The notes: generated by a model from the letters alone, not told the origin. DNA of 64,000 bases from Tubiluchus corallicola (GCA_030141605.1 JAQGDQ010000238.1:186001-250000), one strand, 5' to 3'; numbered from the stretch's first letter, positions 23,997-37,275 are shown. Program-made: numbers and translations.

Positions 23997-24519
23997 ATTA
24001 CGTACGACCCTAAGAAAAAAGTTATTATTGAAAACGTCAACGACAAAAGTATCATCAGTTCCAGTTTTTGTATGAAGAAAAGCGTAAGCAAGCACCCAGT
24101 TCCCCATAATCCAATTTGGCACAGCTTTCAAAACTGCTAGAGGAAACATTCTATTCCAATTAACATATGCTGTAATAGCCGACGAGATTGTACCTCGTTA
24201 GCAGCCAAATTTTCTTGGCACAGATACTAAAGCGAGTAAACCGAAGGCACAATTCTTTGGTTTATTACGCGACTGCGACCCAAACTTACCTGATGAAAAC
24301 TTACTGGTTATATCAGGCGAATCTACAAAGATATTGATATTCCCAGATTTAAGCGCAAGGATGGCAGTGGTTAAAATGAAATTTGATTTTAACGACGCAT
24401 TAGATAACGCGATGAGAAAAGGAATCCCAATTGATCACGTGATTTGCAGAGTGGAGTTATTTATCGACAAACAAAAACCTATTCAATGTTTTAATTGTCA
24501 GCAATTCGGACGTGTCTAA
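23997..24519 (+). pseudogene. LINE ORF1 relic with truncated CCHC zinc knuckle
   Basis: One frame reads ITYDPKKKVIIENVND (23997-24105). A +1 shift then leads to a long frame with a single TAG near 24200, containing FGTAFKTARGNILFQLTYA, PNFLGTDTKASKPKAQFFG and ARMAVVKMKFDFNDALDNA, and ending KPIQCFNCQQFGRV plus stop. CFNCQQFG is the start of a CCHC zinc knuckle; the expected histidine is Arg here and the last Cys is lost. Such knuckles follow an RNA-binding domain in the ORF1 proteins of Jockey-type LINEs, which coat element RNA. A frameshift, a nonsense codon and loss of the knuckle show that the copy is dead. No RT follows. Confidence 0.7.
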
Positions 24520-26660
24520 ATGGTGCACACGACCCTACTAGGGTAACCTGATTTTCTTCTCTTTTTCACATTTTGAGAAAGCTTTTACAATGTCTCAACT
24601 TCTTCAGAGTTCTGCAGTACAATATGTACGACCTGTGTAAATTTTTCTGATTTGATGTTAATTATTTTGTTATTTTGGTTATTCTGTTTTTTGTACATGT
24701 GTTTGTTCTGTAGTGTTGTTGTGAAAAAAATAAATTACGAATTTCTAAATCCATTTGTTTACAAAGGTATTGCAAAAAAACTTTCTGTGTGACACCAACA
24801 AAAAAGTGTGACACCAACTACTTTCTTTTCGACTTTTCAAAAAACGTCACTCGTCAAGGATAAAAAAGTGTAGACCAGGTAGAATACTTAAATTATTTTT
24901 CTCATACACGCTGGACAGCAGAATGACGAAAATAAGTAATGTAATCACGCTGATAATGATTTCTTCGCTGACCAATAATGCCATTGATAAACAGACGTTT
25001 CAGGATCTTATCAGAAGTTCAACACAGTTTCCTATCAACAACTGAGAAGCCTTTACAACAGCTACTTACCCAATTATTTCTGTATAAAGAACTGGAAACG
25101 TTACACCACAAAGGCAGATGACGGAAGCTGAGATAGTAACAGTGACATAATCGAAAACAAGCAGGCGCAATTAGGCTAAATTGTCGCCAATTTTCTACGA
25201 TAATTACATGACCTGGAAACGAGAGGGGGCAATATTTCTGGGAGGGAAGGCAGTTATCTCTGAATAGCTAAGCATCCATCTTTTGATAGAGAAGAAGGAT
25301 GCTAATAATTGGCCAATAATTAAGACAATACAGGCTAACTACAACCGTTAATTAATTTTGAGGCCTCCGCTAGAGGGTACACAATAGTGCAAGTCATTCT
25401 AGGTAATAATTATACGACTATAATCAGGTGCAATTTTCACTTAACCTCTTAAATGCCTATGCACCTTTAAGGGGGCTTTTGTCTTCACGTAGTATAATCT
25501 GTCAATACTGCTGCTTTTTACAGGTTACAAACTCAGGGAAAATGATCTACTAAACTTTATGAAAGAAAGCATTTTAATAAAATGCATGTGAAATATCAAA
25601 CCCCCTTCAGTTAGATGAAACCGTTTTTGTAACTTGCTGTTCTCTCATTTGGAGCCGCCCTGAGATTCAAGACTGACTGGCCAATTATTTTAATTGCACT
25701 GGTCAAACGCAGCTGCCGATCCTGTTATCAGGTTGACTAATGCATGTTCCATCAATGATGCTGAAGTTCTTACGTCTACTTTTTTGTAATCAAACTTATT
25801 TCACAAAACAAAAATTTTTTAATGAAGGTGGATATAAATGGGCAGTGATTTATTCTTATTTACTGGCATTGTCCGTATTACAGCGACTATATAGCTTAAC
25901 AAAATGTAGTTTTTGCCTAATTTAGGATACTAATATTTATATTTGTTTCGGATCTACATTATGAGCAACTTAGCCACTTAAAACGAGCGGCCATATTAAG
26001 ACCATTCTTGAAATGTTTTCACAAAGACAGTCCCGGAGAATTTTCTTCGTTGGTTCTTGACTTCTGCTACGCATTATGCCACTTCCTGTTATACACATTA
26101 TGTTTAAATTCTTATACATATAAAACGGCAGCATATACACATATACACTTAATTAAGACTTTTTCTTGTTCACGTTCTTAAGCAATCTTTATTAATCGCT
26201 GAAAATTAATTTTTGAAAATAAACCCTACTGTTTCTCAAGTGTTTTTGGCAATTTGCGCTTTTACGAATCAAAAATCATTTTACTGTACCTTTAAACAAA
26301 AAATTATGACACATACTTTTAAAACTCAAAAAACCAAATCAGAAAAACAATAATGCAAAAACCTTTCCCCAAGGTAGCAGCGATTTGTGCTGACCAATTC
26401 GTGTAACATATTCTAATGGGGGTACACTAGTAAATTTTGCTGCGCTTGTTATTCCTGGCGCCTCACCTCCATTATAACTATGGTACGTCTTCCAAAATCA
26501 ACTTCTATTTTCATCACATAAAATCGTGCAGAAAATTTTGTTGCCGAAAGTCTATACACATTTTACAGGGTTTCTCTGTAGCTGAGCCAAGGTAGCTCCC
26601 TTTTGTATGTGTACGTATATATATCGATGGCGTCAGGATGTACATCAGGATGTAACAATA
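24520..26660. other. Intergenic stretch, nothing recognised
   Basis: No supportable gene or element. Short AT-rich frames only. Confidence 0.4.
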
Positions 26661-26669
26661 TATATATAT

Positions 26670-27017
26670 TGTTAGGGAAGCACCTGTGTCGGGTCAGGTG
26701 TAAGGCCCTCTACACGCCCTGCTTCCACGTCAGCAGCGACTCACACCTTTCTTGTAGGTCCAGACGTCTTGTTTGGGCCTACAAGTGGTGTGAGAAGCCG
26801 GCTGACCTGGAATACCAGCATAAAAGCGTGTAGAGGTCACTACAGCCTTGCCTTGACTTCTGACACAAGTGCTCCTCGGGCGCAGTGCTGTTACTGAGTT
26901 AGTTATTTTTTTGTGCGTGTGTATTTTGTTCCATATTTTTATTATTGCTGATAATAAACTCCGTGCAGTGTAACTTTTGTGTTTGATTTTATGAAAGTTA
27001 AATGACATGCTATAACA
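26670..27017 (+). mobile_element. Candidate solo LTR of an LTR retrotransposon
   Basis: A 348-bp unit, markedly more GC-rich than its flanks, begins TGTTAGGGAAGC and ends GCTATAACA, so it has TG...CA ends with a 5-bp TGTTA/TAACA inverted repeat. Inside, a TATA-like CATAAAAG (near 26818) is followed about 130 bases later by AATAAA (near 26952), the order expected of U3-R in an LTR. No internal region, primer-binding site or second LTR is present. Target duplication is not clear because the left flank is TA repeats. Confidence 0.5.
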
Positions 27018-27079
27018 GGTATATGGTATTAGCTTACAGACATTAACTTAGTTAATTAGCATAAGATTTGTAATTAAAA

Positions 27080-27195
27080 TTAACATTTGTAGTTAAGTAA
27101 TCAGTTACACAACGATACTAAAATGGATCTTCATGATGCGCAATATCAAGACCGCCATGCCATCTTGGAGCTTTGGAGTTCGACCCCCTGAGTCG

Positions 27196-27235
<40 letters not shown>

Positions 27236-27347
27236 CTGAATTCGACACAGGTGGTCGAACTCCAAGATGGCATAACGGTCTTGATATTGAGCATCATGAA
27301 GATCCATTTTAGTATCGTGTAACTGATTACTTAACTACAAATGTTAA
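27080..27347. mobile_element. Short MITE with about 110-bp inverted arms around an (AT)n core
   Basis: The left arm (27080 to about 27194) and right arm (about 27240-27347) are near-perfect reverse complements: GTAATCAGTTACAC, ATGGATCTTCATGATG and ATCAAGACCG face their complements. The left arm has an extra GCTTTGGA. The core at 27200-27231 is pure AT repeat. TTAA lies at both outer ends, but a TA target is also possible. It is non-coding. Confidence 0.8.
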
Positions 27348-27406
27348 TATATATACAAATATACATATGCATGCATGTATGCTCAGAATTTTCACTTTAA
27401 AAATAA

Positions 27407-27832
27407 GGGGTCTCTTATACATGGGAGTAAGTCTTTTCAATAAGATGCATAAATTGTGACACTAATGATTTTAAAGAAATAAGTGCTCTACAACTGTTTT
27501 ATTTCGAATAATTATAGTTTCCTTTCAATAAATCTTCTCCATGGCTAAATTCTAATGATAAAATTAATGTACCGGGTAAGTTATTATTTTTTTAAATGTC
27601 AAAAGAGGACAATGCCATTTTTGAGCAGAGTGACTCCTCTGATGATGAACTGGCTGGAATTGCTGAAGGTCTGACTCCAGTTGATATTTTTGATGAGAGT
27701 GATGAGGAATTTAATGATTTCTATGATGAATAAAGTTATTCATTACCAAAAAACTTTTTTCCAGAATTTTTGCCTAAAAATTGAAGGGGTCTCTTATACA
27801 CAAGGGTCTCTTATACATTGGAAAATACGGTA
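27407..27832 (+). mobile_element. Pogo/Tigger-like DNA transposon remnant with the acidic C-terminal tail of a transposase
   Basis: A 45-codon frame at 27596-27733 begins MSKEDNAIFEQSDSSDDE and ends FNDFYDE, an acidic tail like those closing DDE_1 (pogo/Tigger) transposases. The sequence just after it is GGGTCTCTTATACA twice, then ACATTGGAAAATACGGTA, read as the terminal repeat. A further copy of GGGGTCTCTTATACATGGG lies at 27407 in the same direction. The catalytic DDE part is missing, so this is an internally deleted, non-autonomous remnant. The assignment rests on the acidic tail next to a terminal repeat; I cannot confirm it by alignment. Confidence 0.45.
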
Positions 27833-28139
27833 CTTGTTAATAATAGTAGAATAGGGTAGTTCGGTTAATATCTTTTTGTACTTGTTACAGTATAGGATGG
27901 ATTACTGTGATGTATTATGAATATCGTGCGATATGGAAACTTGATTTAAATGTTTGTGATTTTTAACAAATCGGTTTTTTTAACAAGTAGTCGGCTGAAT
28001 TTGTACTACTCATTTTCTCTGTTATCTCTGTTATTTTGTTGGGTGAGTATATACTGACCACCATTGTAGTGATGGAGTTATATTTATAATGGGATGCTGA
28101 CTATGTAATAAATGCCATGGTAAGTCATCACCTGATCTA

Positions 28140-28840
28140 TTGCGTACAATATGTTTTGGAGTTTCTTGCCTTGACAAAAAAGCAGAGCTTCATTTCCTCC
28201 AGCAATTGGTAGTTGCTGACACACTCAGTACAAGAACTATAAATAATTATCAAATTAGGCAATTTACTCACCTGCAAACAGAAAGTGAAATTTATTCTGG
28301 TAAATTTATAATAAGATGCGAGTGCACTTTTTTCAAGAGAACATCTCTAAATTAATCCAGATGCAAGTATCCAAAATGCAGATGCAGTATTAGAAGTCGG
28401 TCTCTACTGTATTTATCGATATCATAAACCACCGTAAGCCTAGCTCTAATAAGCGATAACGCTAAATAAGAAATGTCGCACTGCTGACTAAAATTATGAT
28501 TTGTTGATTATAATTGCAGTCTCGTGGCATAAAAGTCACAAGATGGTAGAAATTGGGACTCTTATATAATACTACCATTTTTTGTATCTAGATAGTTGTA
28601 TATTCACGTATCTGACTTATGCCTTGTATTATTACCAACAACTTTGTAAAACTATTTCACTGATTGTGTTTCTATATTGTTTAGGCTTCGCAAGGTGTGT
28701 TTCCTTTATTTGCTGAAAGAAGAGACGTTATACGTGTACCAGATGACAGCCCGTTAAAATTATCTTTCAAAGAAGAAATTCAGAAACAAAAGAAACCGCA
28801 AGAGGGCAGCTACTGGATTACACTAATTTCATCCAAATAG
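28140..28840 (+). pseudogene. Coding-like segments of unknown origin (two exon-like pieces)
   Basis: A frame at 28140-28309 (containing CLDKKAELHFLQQLVVADTL and THLQTESEIYS) ends at a donor-like TG/GTAAAT. A second piece after an acceptor-like TTGTTTAG at about 28684 runs 51 codons to a stop near 28840 (VFPLFAERRDVIRVPDDSPL, then KEEIQKQKKPQEGSYWITL). Both have protein-like composition, unlike their flanks. I recognise no family. They may be two exons of a small gene or remains of a transposable-element protein. Confidence 0.25.
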
Positions 28841-29399
28841 TTCATATCAGCATTAGCTATCAAAAATACAGAGACATGGGACGTTGTTAGTGACAGGGCA
28901 GTGTGACCTAAAGTGATTACATCAGAATCACGTTAGAGAACGTGTGACTCCACAAATGCATGAATGTTGTTAAATAAAAAAATCTCATGGTAAAGAAATG
29001 AAGAAAGGATTCTTGACATTAGAAACTTTTCACAGTTATTCTTGTAATTACCATTGGCATTAACCATAGCTATTTTCAATGTATAAATAAAATTCTGTAA
29101 ACATTTTAGTGTAATTTGTATGTATGCCAAAATAAACGTTTGAGTTTTGAACTTTAAAATAATTATAGTAATTTCGCACAATAAAGAGGTTAGATCTATA
29201 TATGTCTCACAGCTGTCAAAACCATATTGACTAACAATTTTGGTCACATGTGCATTTTATGCATGGCTAAAGTGAACAAATAAAAATTTAGTTCAATGCT
29301 TGCATAGCTGTAGCCACGTGTTACATAACGTATACATTGTTTCGAATGCTCACATTAAACCGCCATTATCATAATCTTTCACGCTTTCTTGAATCACAG

Positions 29400-29836
29400 A
29401 CGTTATACGCTTAAGGAGCAATCCGATTTAGAGAAAGAGCTTATTTTATTCTTGAACGAAGCATTGTCTCATCTTATATATCCCAGCCTTCTTATTTTGA
29501 TCTTACAAGTCACTGATAAGGTAAGCATGGTATTATATCGGTACCTTTGCTCGCAAGGAGGAGTCTTGGTACCCAGTGAACATGCATTATCGGTTAATCT
29601 TTGTCCTGTCTTTAAATGAGCACTGGTCGCTTAAGTCTTACAAAATACTTGGCGAATTTAAGAAGATCAAGCGCTGTGTCGAAATTAAGAAGCGAATAAT
29701 ACTTTACCATCGTGGGGCTTTAGTTAGGCACAGTATTTCATCCTACTTTACTCTGTTGGAGAAGACTAATTCTAAGTACATAGTTCGTACAGCGTGTAAT
29801 TTTTGGATTACGGATAGGCCGATTATCAGGCATTAA
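29400..29836 (+). pseudogene. Coding-like segments of unknown origin (exon-like piece plus 3' frame)
   Basis: After CACAG, 29400-29520 reads RYTLKEQSDLEKELILFLNE and continues to VTDK, ending at a strong donor (AAG/GTAAGC). A later frame to the stop at 29836 reads LNEHWSLKSYKILGEFKKIK and later YFTLLEKTNSKYIVRTACN. They are basic, protein-like and unrecognised. They lie on the same strand as the 28.1-28.8 kb pieces and could belong to the same broken gene or element. Confidence 0.25.
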
Positions 29837-29839
29837 TCC

Positions 29840-32800
29840 TGTACGTGATTCTGATTTGAATCGTTCTTTGTCCTTTATGCTATAAATAACGTTAATAATA
29901 AAATCAGTTTATGGCAGTCTCGTCTGGTTTGCTTGTTTTCGTTACTATTTACTTTTTCTTTTCATTTTTCTTCGATTTGCCATTCTTTTTACTTCTTACA
30001 TTACCTTGTATTGTTTTACCTTGCTTTCAAATCTTTAAATTTGAATGCCCAATGTTGCTCTAGGTATCAGCAATTAAGATAACTTTTAAGGTAACTTCGA
30101 AAAGGTAACCACAAAGCGTAATTAAACGAAAGTAGAACAAATCAAAATTCTTTTTGCACCTCATTTTACACTTACGAGAGTTTACGTGTTGAACGAGTTA
30201 CTGAATGCGTCACTAAATGCACTAATTGCATCCATACAAAAGTGTTTGGAAAAGAATTACTAGTATTCGCCAGAAACAACGTTAAAATATTGACAGAACA
30301 CATCCGGGTTGTTTTTAGCCTGTACACGCGTCTATTTACAGAAATCACATTTTCCTTCCTAAATAGCGAGCATCAATTGAGCTAGGCGTACCTATAAAAA
30401 TATTTTTATACGAACGTGAAAATATTTCTTTTTGGGAGGTAAAAAGAAGAACAGATCGTTTCAAAAACAACAGTGGTCGCGTGTAAATAGATACAACCTT
30501 GATTTGTCTCATCTTAGTCTAAACTGGCACTTCATGGACCGCTGGTATCTATGGACGCAAGTTTACATTGTTTTCCGGTTTAGCATTCATCAAAGTAAAA
30601 CTTATTAGTTTGTTTATGTTAAAATTTCTTGTGCCTGCATGTCAACGAGAAGATAAAAAATATTATTAATAAAAAATACACAATAACAATTTTGAGGTTT
30701 ATTCAACATCTGTGATTCTCACTGAAACTATGATTTTTCAAACGTTCTTAAGAATAATTCTCATTCTCTGCTTAACGATAAATTTCATTAAGACAATATT
30801 TCTGCGTGACTCGTTATCTAAAATTTAAAGCCGTCATTTTTTTGTTAGATTTAGATTTTGGAACGCTCCTTTTCTTCCTGTCTTTGGCCTAGATTCTAGA
30901 GCTTTTCTACCTACTGAGGCTACTATGACTGGCCTGAAGGTGATGTGTTCATTTGTATTCTGCTAAATATCTGTAATTTTTCTTTTATTTCGCTTTCCAA
31001 TTTTACTGTCTCATCTAGAATAATGGCCAATCTTCAGCAAATATCGCTGCTTTTAGATTCTAATGTCCACTAAAATGAGGCGATGGTGCGTAAGTCCATA
31101 AAAGTAGCCATCAGGGAAGCAAATTCAGAACGGGTCCGCACATCTGACCCGGCAGTAAGATTTTGCAATCTATAATATATAATAATAATATTCTTCATTG
31201 CAATTAATGTACACAAACTATACTGTACAAAATACATATACATAAAATTTCTGTGTACAAACAGTCAGAGGACTGATGAAAGCAATCGAGTCTACTAAAT
31301 TTACTTTAAAATCTGCAATCATTAATTAATTTCTACATAATTTTAACACTCACAAAATTCTAACATTACAAAACAAAACTTCATCTATCAAGTATAAGAT
31401 GAAAATGATACGAGAGCTTTTCTAGATTTAATAAAAAGATTAGAACTCGGAATTTTTTGCGATGGCAGATAAAATCAACAATGACCTTAGAGTAATTGTT
31501 CTATTAAAACTTCTCAAAATCTTGAATTAAACATTACTAAACTCAAGACGTTTGCTACTGAATTTATCCTTATCGAAATTATTAATTGCCAGAAAATTAG
31601 TTTGCCTCACAATCTTACTTTAGGAACTACAACATTAAATATACCACAAATCATTATTACTGTATTAAGTACTGTATTAAGTACTGTAAAAGTACTGTAT
31701 TAAGAATTTTTAGAGCTGCACTTGTATTTTCACTTTATATAATAATAATAAAATTCTCTATCGCTGCTAAAATAACACATCGTTGAACTGTAAACTACAA
31801 ATTCAAAAATTAATAGTGTAATCAGTGTTTTCACGGCTGTGAGCAATAGTGTTAAAAATGTGTTTACAATTAAAAATACAAGTGAGGTTGTAATTAATAA
31901 CATTAGACTTAAGACTCATTTAAGACTTTGGAACTTTACAATATTTAGAAATTGAAACTGAAATTGGGATGCTTTTTGGATGTTTTGTGTTAGTGACTTG
32001 AGTGTTTTGTGTGTGGTGGGTTTTAATTTGTATGTATGATGTTAATGCATGACAGGTTTTACAATCCTAGCCTTTTACTCTTAGTTGGCCCAGGCCATCT
32101 GCGTAAAATCATTTGATAATAAGAATAAACATTGAGATAAATTATTTGAGGTACAAAGTTGTCAGAATATGCAGTCTGAGAGATATTCATCTAGAACGTA
32201 CGCTTTATACCTAAAATAATCACAGTTCATGATTGTAAAATAATGAAGTACCGTGTTAGTGGTGTTTGTATGAGCAGACAGTAAGTCCGCCATGTACGTG
32301 TCAAAGCCTGATGTCAATGATGTGACATGATGACATTACTGGCAAACGTTGTCACCAAACTGGCAGACAGCGGAGTGAAATAAACAGCCAGATAATGATC
32401 ACTTGCTGAATAATAGGAAAGTAAATGTTCACCGCAGCACGCATGCGCACATGATGATTCTCTGATCACTGCAGAATTCCTTTAGTAGGCTCACTAATAA
32501 TAGACCCTATTTACTCAACCAGAATTAAAATTTATTAATATAATTTCAGCGACTTTAATCGACAGGCATCTACACAGTTTTACCTGTTTCATTACATCTC
32601 TGGAGCAAAAAGTTGTGGTGCACATCAAAACGTCAAAGGTTAGAGTTTTTGATTGATTTCGCACGAAATTTTCGCTGTCACATGTACGCGTGTAAACAGC
32701 GACTAGACGTGTGCGTTATTGAGGAAAAAATGCAAAATAATAACTGTCTTCAAAGCAGCAACAATGAGCCTATGGCCTGAGAATAAAAAAAATGTAAACT

Positions 32801-35800
32801 ACGGAATAAACGTAAAGTTGTTAAAATCGAAAAAAATTATACATTTAAAATAACTGCAGAAGGGGTTGCGATGTAAGCTACAAGCTGCATTATATTACAT
32901 TTTGCTAAAACAATACGCAATGCCTGCAAGTGGGAATAAAGTTAATTAGCAATAGTAAAACAGTGGTATAGCAATGTTGGTATGTTGATACCTTTGATAC
33001 CTATCACAAGCACAAAAGCAAGTTTTACCACAGCAGACAGCTTGCAAGCTGCTACCATGCTCGCCATTTTACGTAATACATCGTCTATCCTATGGCGATT
33101 TTAACACATAAACCAATTTTATCACCTCGCTGTCTGCTACTTAGTGTCAAACTTCTACTAAATAATAAGCAGGTTGATATTATAATTATCAAGTATGAAG
33201 TCAGCTAGTTCATTGCTCAGCTGGCAAGAAAATACATGGAGAAATAATGACGGCCATTATCAGGGCCGTATTCAAGTTTTACATTGTCAGGCACTGGCGA
33301 TCTTACCCAAATAACACGATCAATAACGATAGCAGTCATACACTGTGTAGATAATATATGAACGTGATAAATGAATTTTAAACGATAATTTATTATGGTT
33401 TGTAAAGGCGTGTAGTCTACGTAAGTCATATAAACATAAAGTGTTGAACTGAAAAACAAAAAAACAACAACAACAATAGTGTGAACAGACCTTTATCAGG
33501 ACAATTTGCGCGCAAATATTAAATCAATTATTTTGTCTTTTTTGATTTTGTTTAAAATAAAGAAAATATAAGCTATAGCAATGTATAAAATATCTCAAAT
33601 TAACCTATAATTGCAAGACATAGCAAGCAATTAATTAATATTTTTCCTTTGATGGCGACTAAATATTTATTAGACACCATGTCGGCATATAAAATTTTAA
33701 GTTTTAGTCGCAGGGAAACAAAGCATTTTGTCACATTTAATTTTAAATAAATAAAATGTAGGTCTTGAATACGAATAATTACGAATAAAAGACAGTACGA
33801 TACGACCATAAGTTCCTAGTCCATCAGCCAGTCATGTCTGAGTGAAAAACATGTAGTAACTTCCGAGCAAACCAATATCTATCTTCAAGAATCTTGACTC
33901 TTTAAGCGATTCAGCAACAATTAGGTCTTGTAAACGGCAACTTACTTAGATGAAATTTACTGATGTCTGCGATTTGCCCCCAAATCTGTCTGCCCGTGTT
34001 TACACTTTAAACGACTTTTATGCCACATTTACGTAATCATGAATTTGCTTACAGATTTTTCATTATGGAGTCTTTGCATGAGATTAGTGTAATTCGATGA
34101 TAATGTAATTAAAAGCGCTTCCTGATTTGGTTGCTTGCGAAGAGTTAAGTATGCGTGACGTCACGGCAAGCCATTACGGTAAACATATGGATAAGTTATA
34201 ACATAGGGATAAAAGTCATTTTCACGCATTAGCTCCACTAATACATAGCCGAAATTTAATAATAAGGCTGAAATGAAATTGTTTCTCAAATAGTGCATAA
34301 ATTTGATGTAACTAATTTGTATTTTTGAGTTAACTAGTGCATAAGAATCGCTCCAGTCTCAACCACAGTTGAATCGATGGTAAGCCCAATTTCTGTGCGT
34401 GAAATTTATTTGTGCTTTTTAAACTTCACAAGCTGTAAAGTTTCATAAAAATGTATGTAAATTTAATATTGTAAAATGGTTTATAAATAGTAGAATGGTG
34501 GTAAATTTGTATACTAGCTATTCGTGTTTCTTGCTTAACACTCACCAAACATTATTATAGTTTGCAAATTCCTGCAGGGAGAGACGGTGAGTACGCCTTT
34601 TTGATGTGCGGTTTACAGTAGAGCTGTAAACGATAGTTGCTAAAGCTTCGGAAAGATGGCACCACCATCCAGCAGTGGCTGCATGCCGCGTACAACGTTA
34701 ATTTCGTGGTTACACACTAGTGATCATAGCAATTAGAATAATGGAATATTACCTACCTAGAATAATATTTCTACTGCAAAAAATTCCTATCATTTTAAAC
34801 TCTATCACTTAAAAATCATTTTATACGCATCATTTTAATTATTTTTAATCAACAATTTTGTTGACAGACGTTTGATAATTATCCTGTGCATGTCATTTTG
34901 ACCAGGCGTTGTTTAGTAGAGTACAAATTTATTACGAAAGCGTTTATTAACATTTATTAACATTTAGCATATTATTGCTAGTATGTAGCGTGAAAACATA
35001 CCAGAAAAGCCAGGCTTGCTGCAGTGGATTCATATGCTGCATCTGTGTTATATAATTACTAGACAAAAGCATATTCTATTGTATGTTTTATAAATGCCAG
35101 CCTCATATAAGTTTCTTGTATTTATGATTCAGTCTCGCACACAAAAATTTTATAAACTCTGAAACAGACTGCATGCATACAGCCACGTGAAACTACTAAG
35201 TTAAAATTTGTCACGAACATTTCTAAAATAAATAAACACAACAATTACTGAAAGGACCATAAATTAACCGATGGCGGTCACAGAAGACTAAAGAGGGTGT
35301 TACTTCTTAGCTTACTGCTTAAGTTTTTTTTAGTTTACTACCATTCATAAGTTATTTATTATTTATTATTTGTTGTTCTAACGAAAAATAGTAATTTATA
35401 TATTTCACATTTACTCGAAAGGCCCTCAGAGGGTGTCGATCTATTCAGTCATAAGTATGCTCTTCGACTGCTGTATGCAGCATTACATTGTCGCAAATTT
35501 GACTAAAATGACCACTGTCCGGTATAATAAATAGTGGTCATTAGACTGGGCGCCGGTGATGACATGATTTTAAAGCCGTGGACAGTGGTCAGGAAATACC
35601 GCTCAGGCGCCTAAATGTCAAATTCAGGCAACAGCCACACTTCTGGCCATTGTTTATGTTAAATGATTATGCCTCTGTGTCTTGTGACAATTCGCTTCTA
35701 GTTAGAATGCCATTAGAAAAGGCGCCTGTTCGCTCTACATTATTGCAAATGTATTATCTTTTCAGTCCATTTAAGTGAAGAAAAATTTTCAGAGAAAAGT

Positions 35801-36940
35801 GACACAAATATAGAAGACAGACAGAAGAAAATGAAAAGAAGAAAAACACTTATATACATCATTCTAGTGTTTTTGTATTATCTTTACCATCTTCATCATC
35901 ATCATCGTCGTCGTCGTCGTCGTCGCAGTCATCACCATATTTATCAACTTATCATTGTCATTTTGAAATCGTCAACAGCATCTTCACCAATGCTGTCACT
36001 GTAAGCGGTTTAATGCTGACGAAAACAAGTTTATGACGATCTTGATTGGGATTATGATGATGACATCAACAAAGGTGACAATAACATGGTCTTGTGTTTT
36101 TATGACGTCGTCACAAACAAAATAAATAAATCTAATCTAGCGTACAATCAATGGCAACCAGGTTCAAAAAATCCAATATTTAATTAGAGTTAATTTTGCC
36201 TTATTTTTTTCTCATCTTAATTGTTTTTTAGGCAAGTTTGACCATTAAGTAAGCTAGAAAGCGTTTATTGGTCTTTGCAGCTCACAGAAGTTTAGACTTA
36301 AGACCACTACTTGTCAGCAATTTTGTTCGTTAGACAGCATTGTTTGAATTCCTTGTTATTTTGTTGCGATGTTATATTGAGACGTATAAAAACGCTTTTC
36401 TGCACTTGTTAGATACAACTAGTTATCCCTGATAATCGAAGTTATAGCCAGATGAAATTTCAAGCTTCGGGCAACGAGTGAAATGTCACTGACATTTGAG
36501 ACGTCATATCATTCTGAATTAAATTCATACACCTGCCGCTGCAACTAAGAAATGCTCTGATATTAGGAAAAAATCTTCAGTAGCGTATCTAGTAGGACCG
36601 GTTAGTTGGAAAGAAACTTCGATCAGTGAGTCACGTAAAGGGAGGACGCTTTCAGGTTTGGACACGCCATTCGTGTGCCCGAAAAAATCCGATGTCAAAT
36701 AAAATACAATATTAGAATTAAACTTGCTTTACAATAGAATAAAATCAATCCACATCTGCTGGTCTGCGGGCAGCTGAGCTATGAGTTGTTGACCCAAAAG
36801 GCAATCCTACTCAAGTGTCACTTCGCCATGCTTACAAAACGCCATAACTTCGCTTTAAAACGCACACATTTCTCAACTTGACGAAGTTAAATGGACACAT
36901 TAATACTAATATAACCTCCAGCTTATGGGATACAACAACG
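29840..36940. other. Long gene-free AT-rich stretch
   Basis: No gene I can support in about 7 kb. At 31160-31290 the minus strand reads like a LINE 3' end (TGCAATGAAGAATATTATTATTATA). TACTGTATTAAG repeats three times at 31669-31703. ATC/GTC triplets lie at 35885-35935, and a small inverted repeat (GACCACTGTCC facing GGACAGTGGTC) at 35508-35590. Confidence 0.45.
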
Positions 36941-36951
36941 AAGAATAAAGA

Positions 36952-37275
36952 ATGACAGGTCTTTTACGAGATCCGCCACAGTCACCCCTGGATGACAGGG
37001 TTAACTATAATTCTCCAAAGTTCAATCGCATAAGTTGTTATTGTAGACCCACCTGCTCAAATCTAATTATTGAAGCTCAGCATGCAGAAACTCCCGCAGA
37101 ACACCTGAAAGAATCTGTGATGGTGGGCCACGATGAGATCCATATGTCCTTAACCCCAACACCATCAATGGTTTATTTTTCACAATTGACAGGTTTGTCA
37201 AATCAAGTCGAGAAAATGCCATCAAAGGTAAAAATCGTCGAAATGCTATCAATGTGTTATTGCAGACGAAATTAA
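36952..37275 (+). CDS. Unrecognised 107-codon open frame, doubtful
   Basis: ATG in a fair context (AAGAATGA) opens a frame with coding-like stretches (HAETPAEHLKESVMVGHDEI, TPTPSMVYFSQLTGLSNQVE). A donor-like AAAG/GTAAAA lies near its end, at 37228. The region is slightly more GC-rich than its flanks. No family motif is visible, and a minus-strand frame overlaps it. It could be an exon, a decayed element or chance. Confidence 0.2.
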   Translation: MTGLLRDPPQSPLDDRVNYNSPKFNRISCYCRPTCSNLIIEAQHAETPAEHLKESVMVGHDEIHMSLTPTPSMVYFSQLTGLSNQVEKMPSKVKIVEMLSMCYCRRN

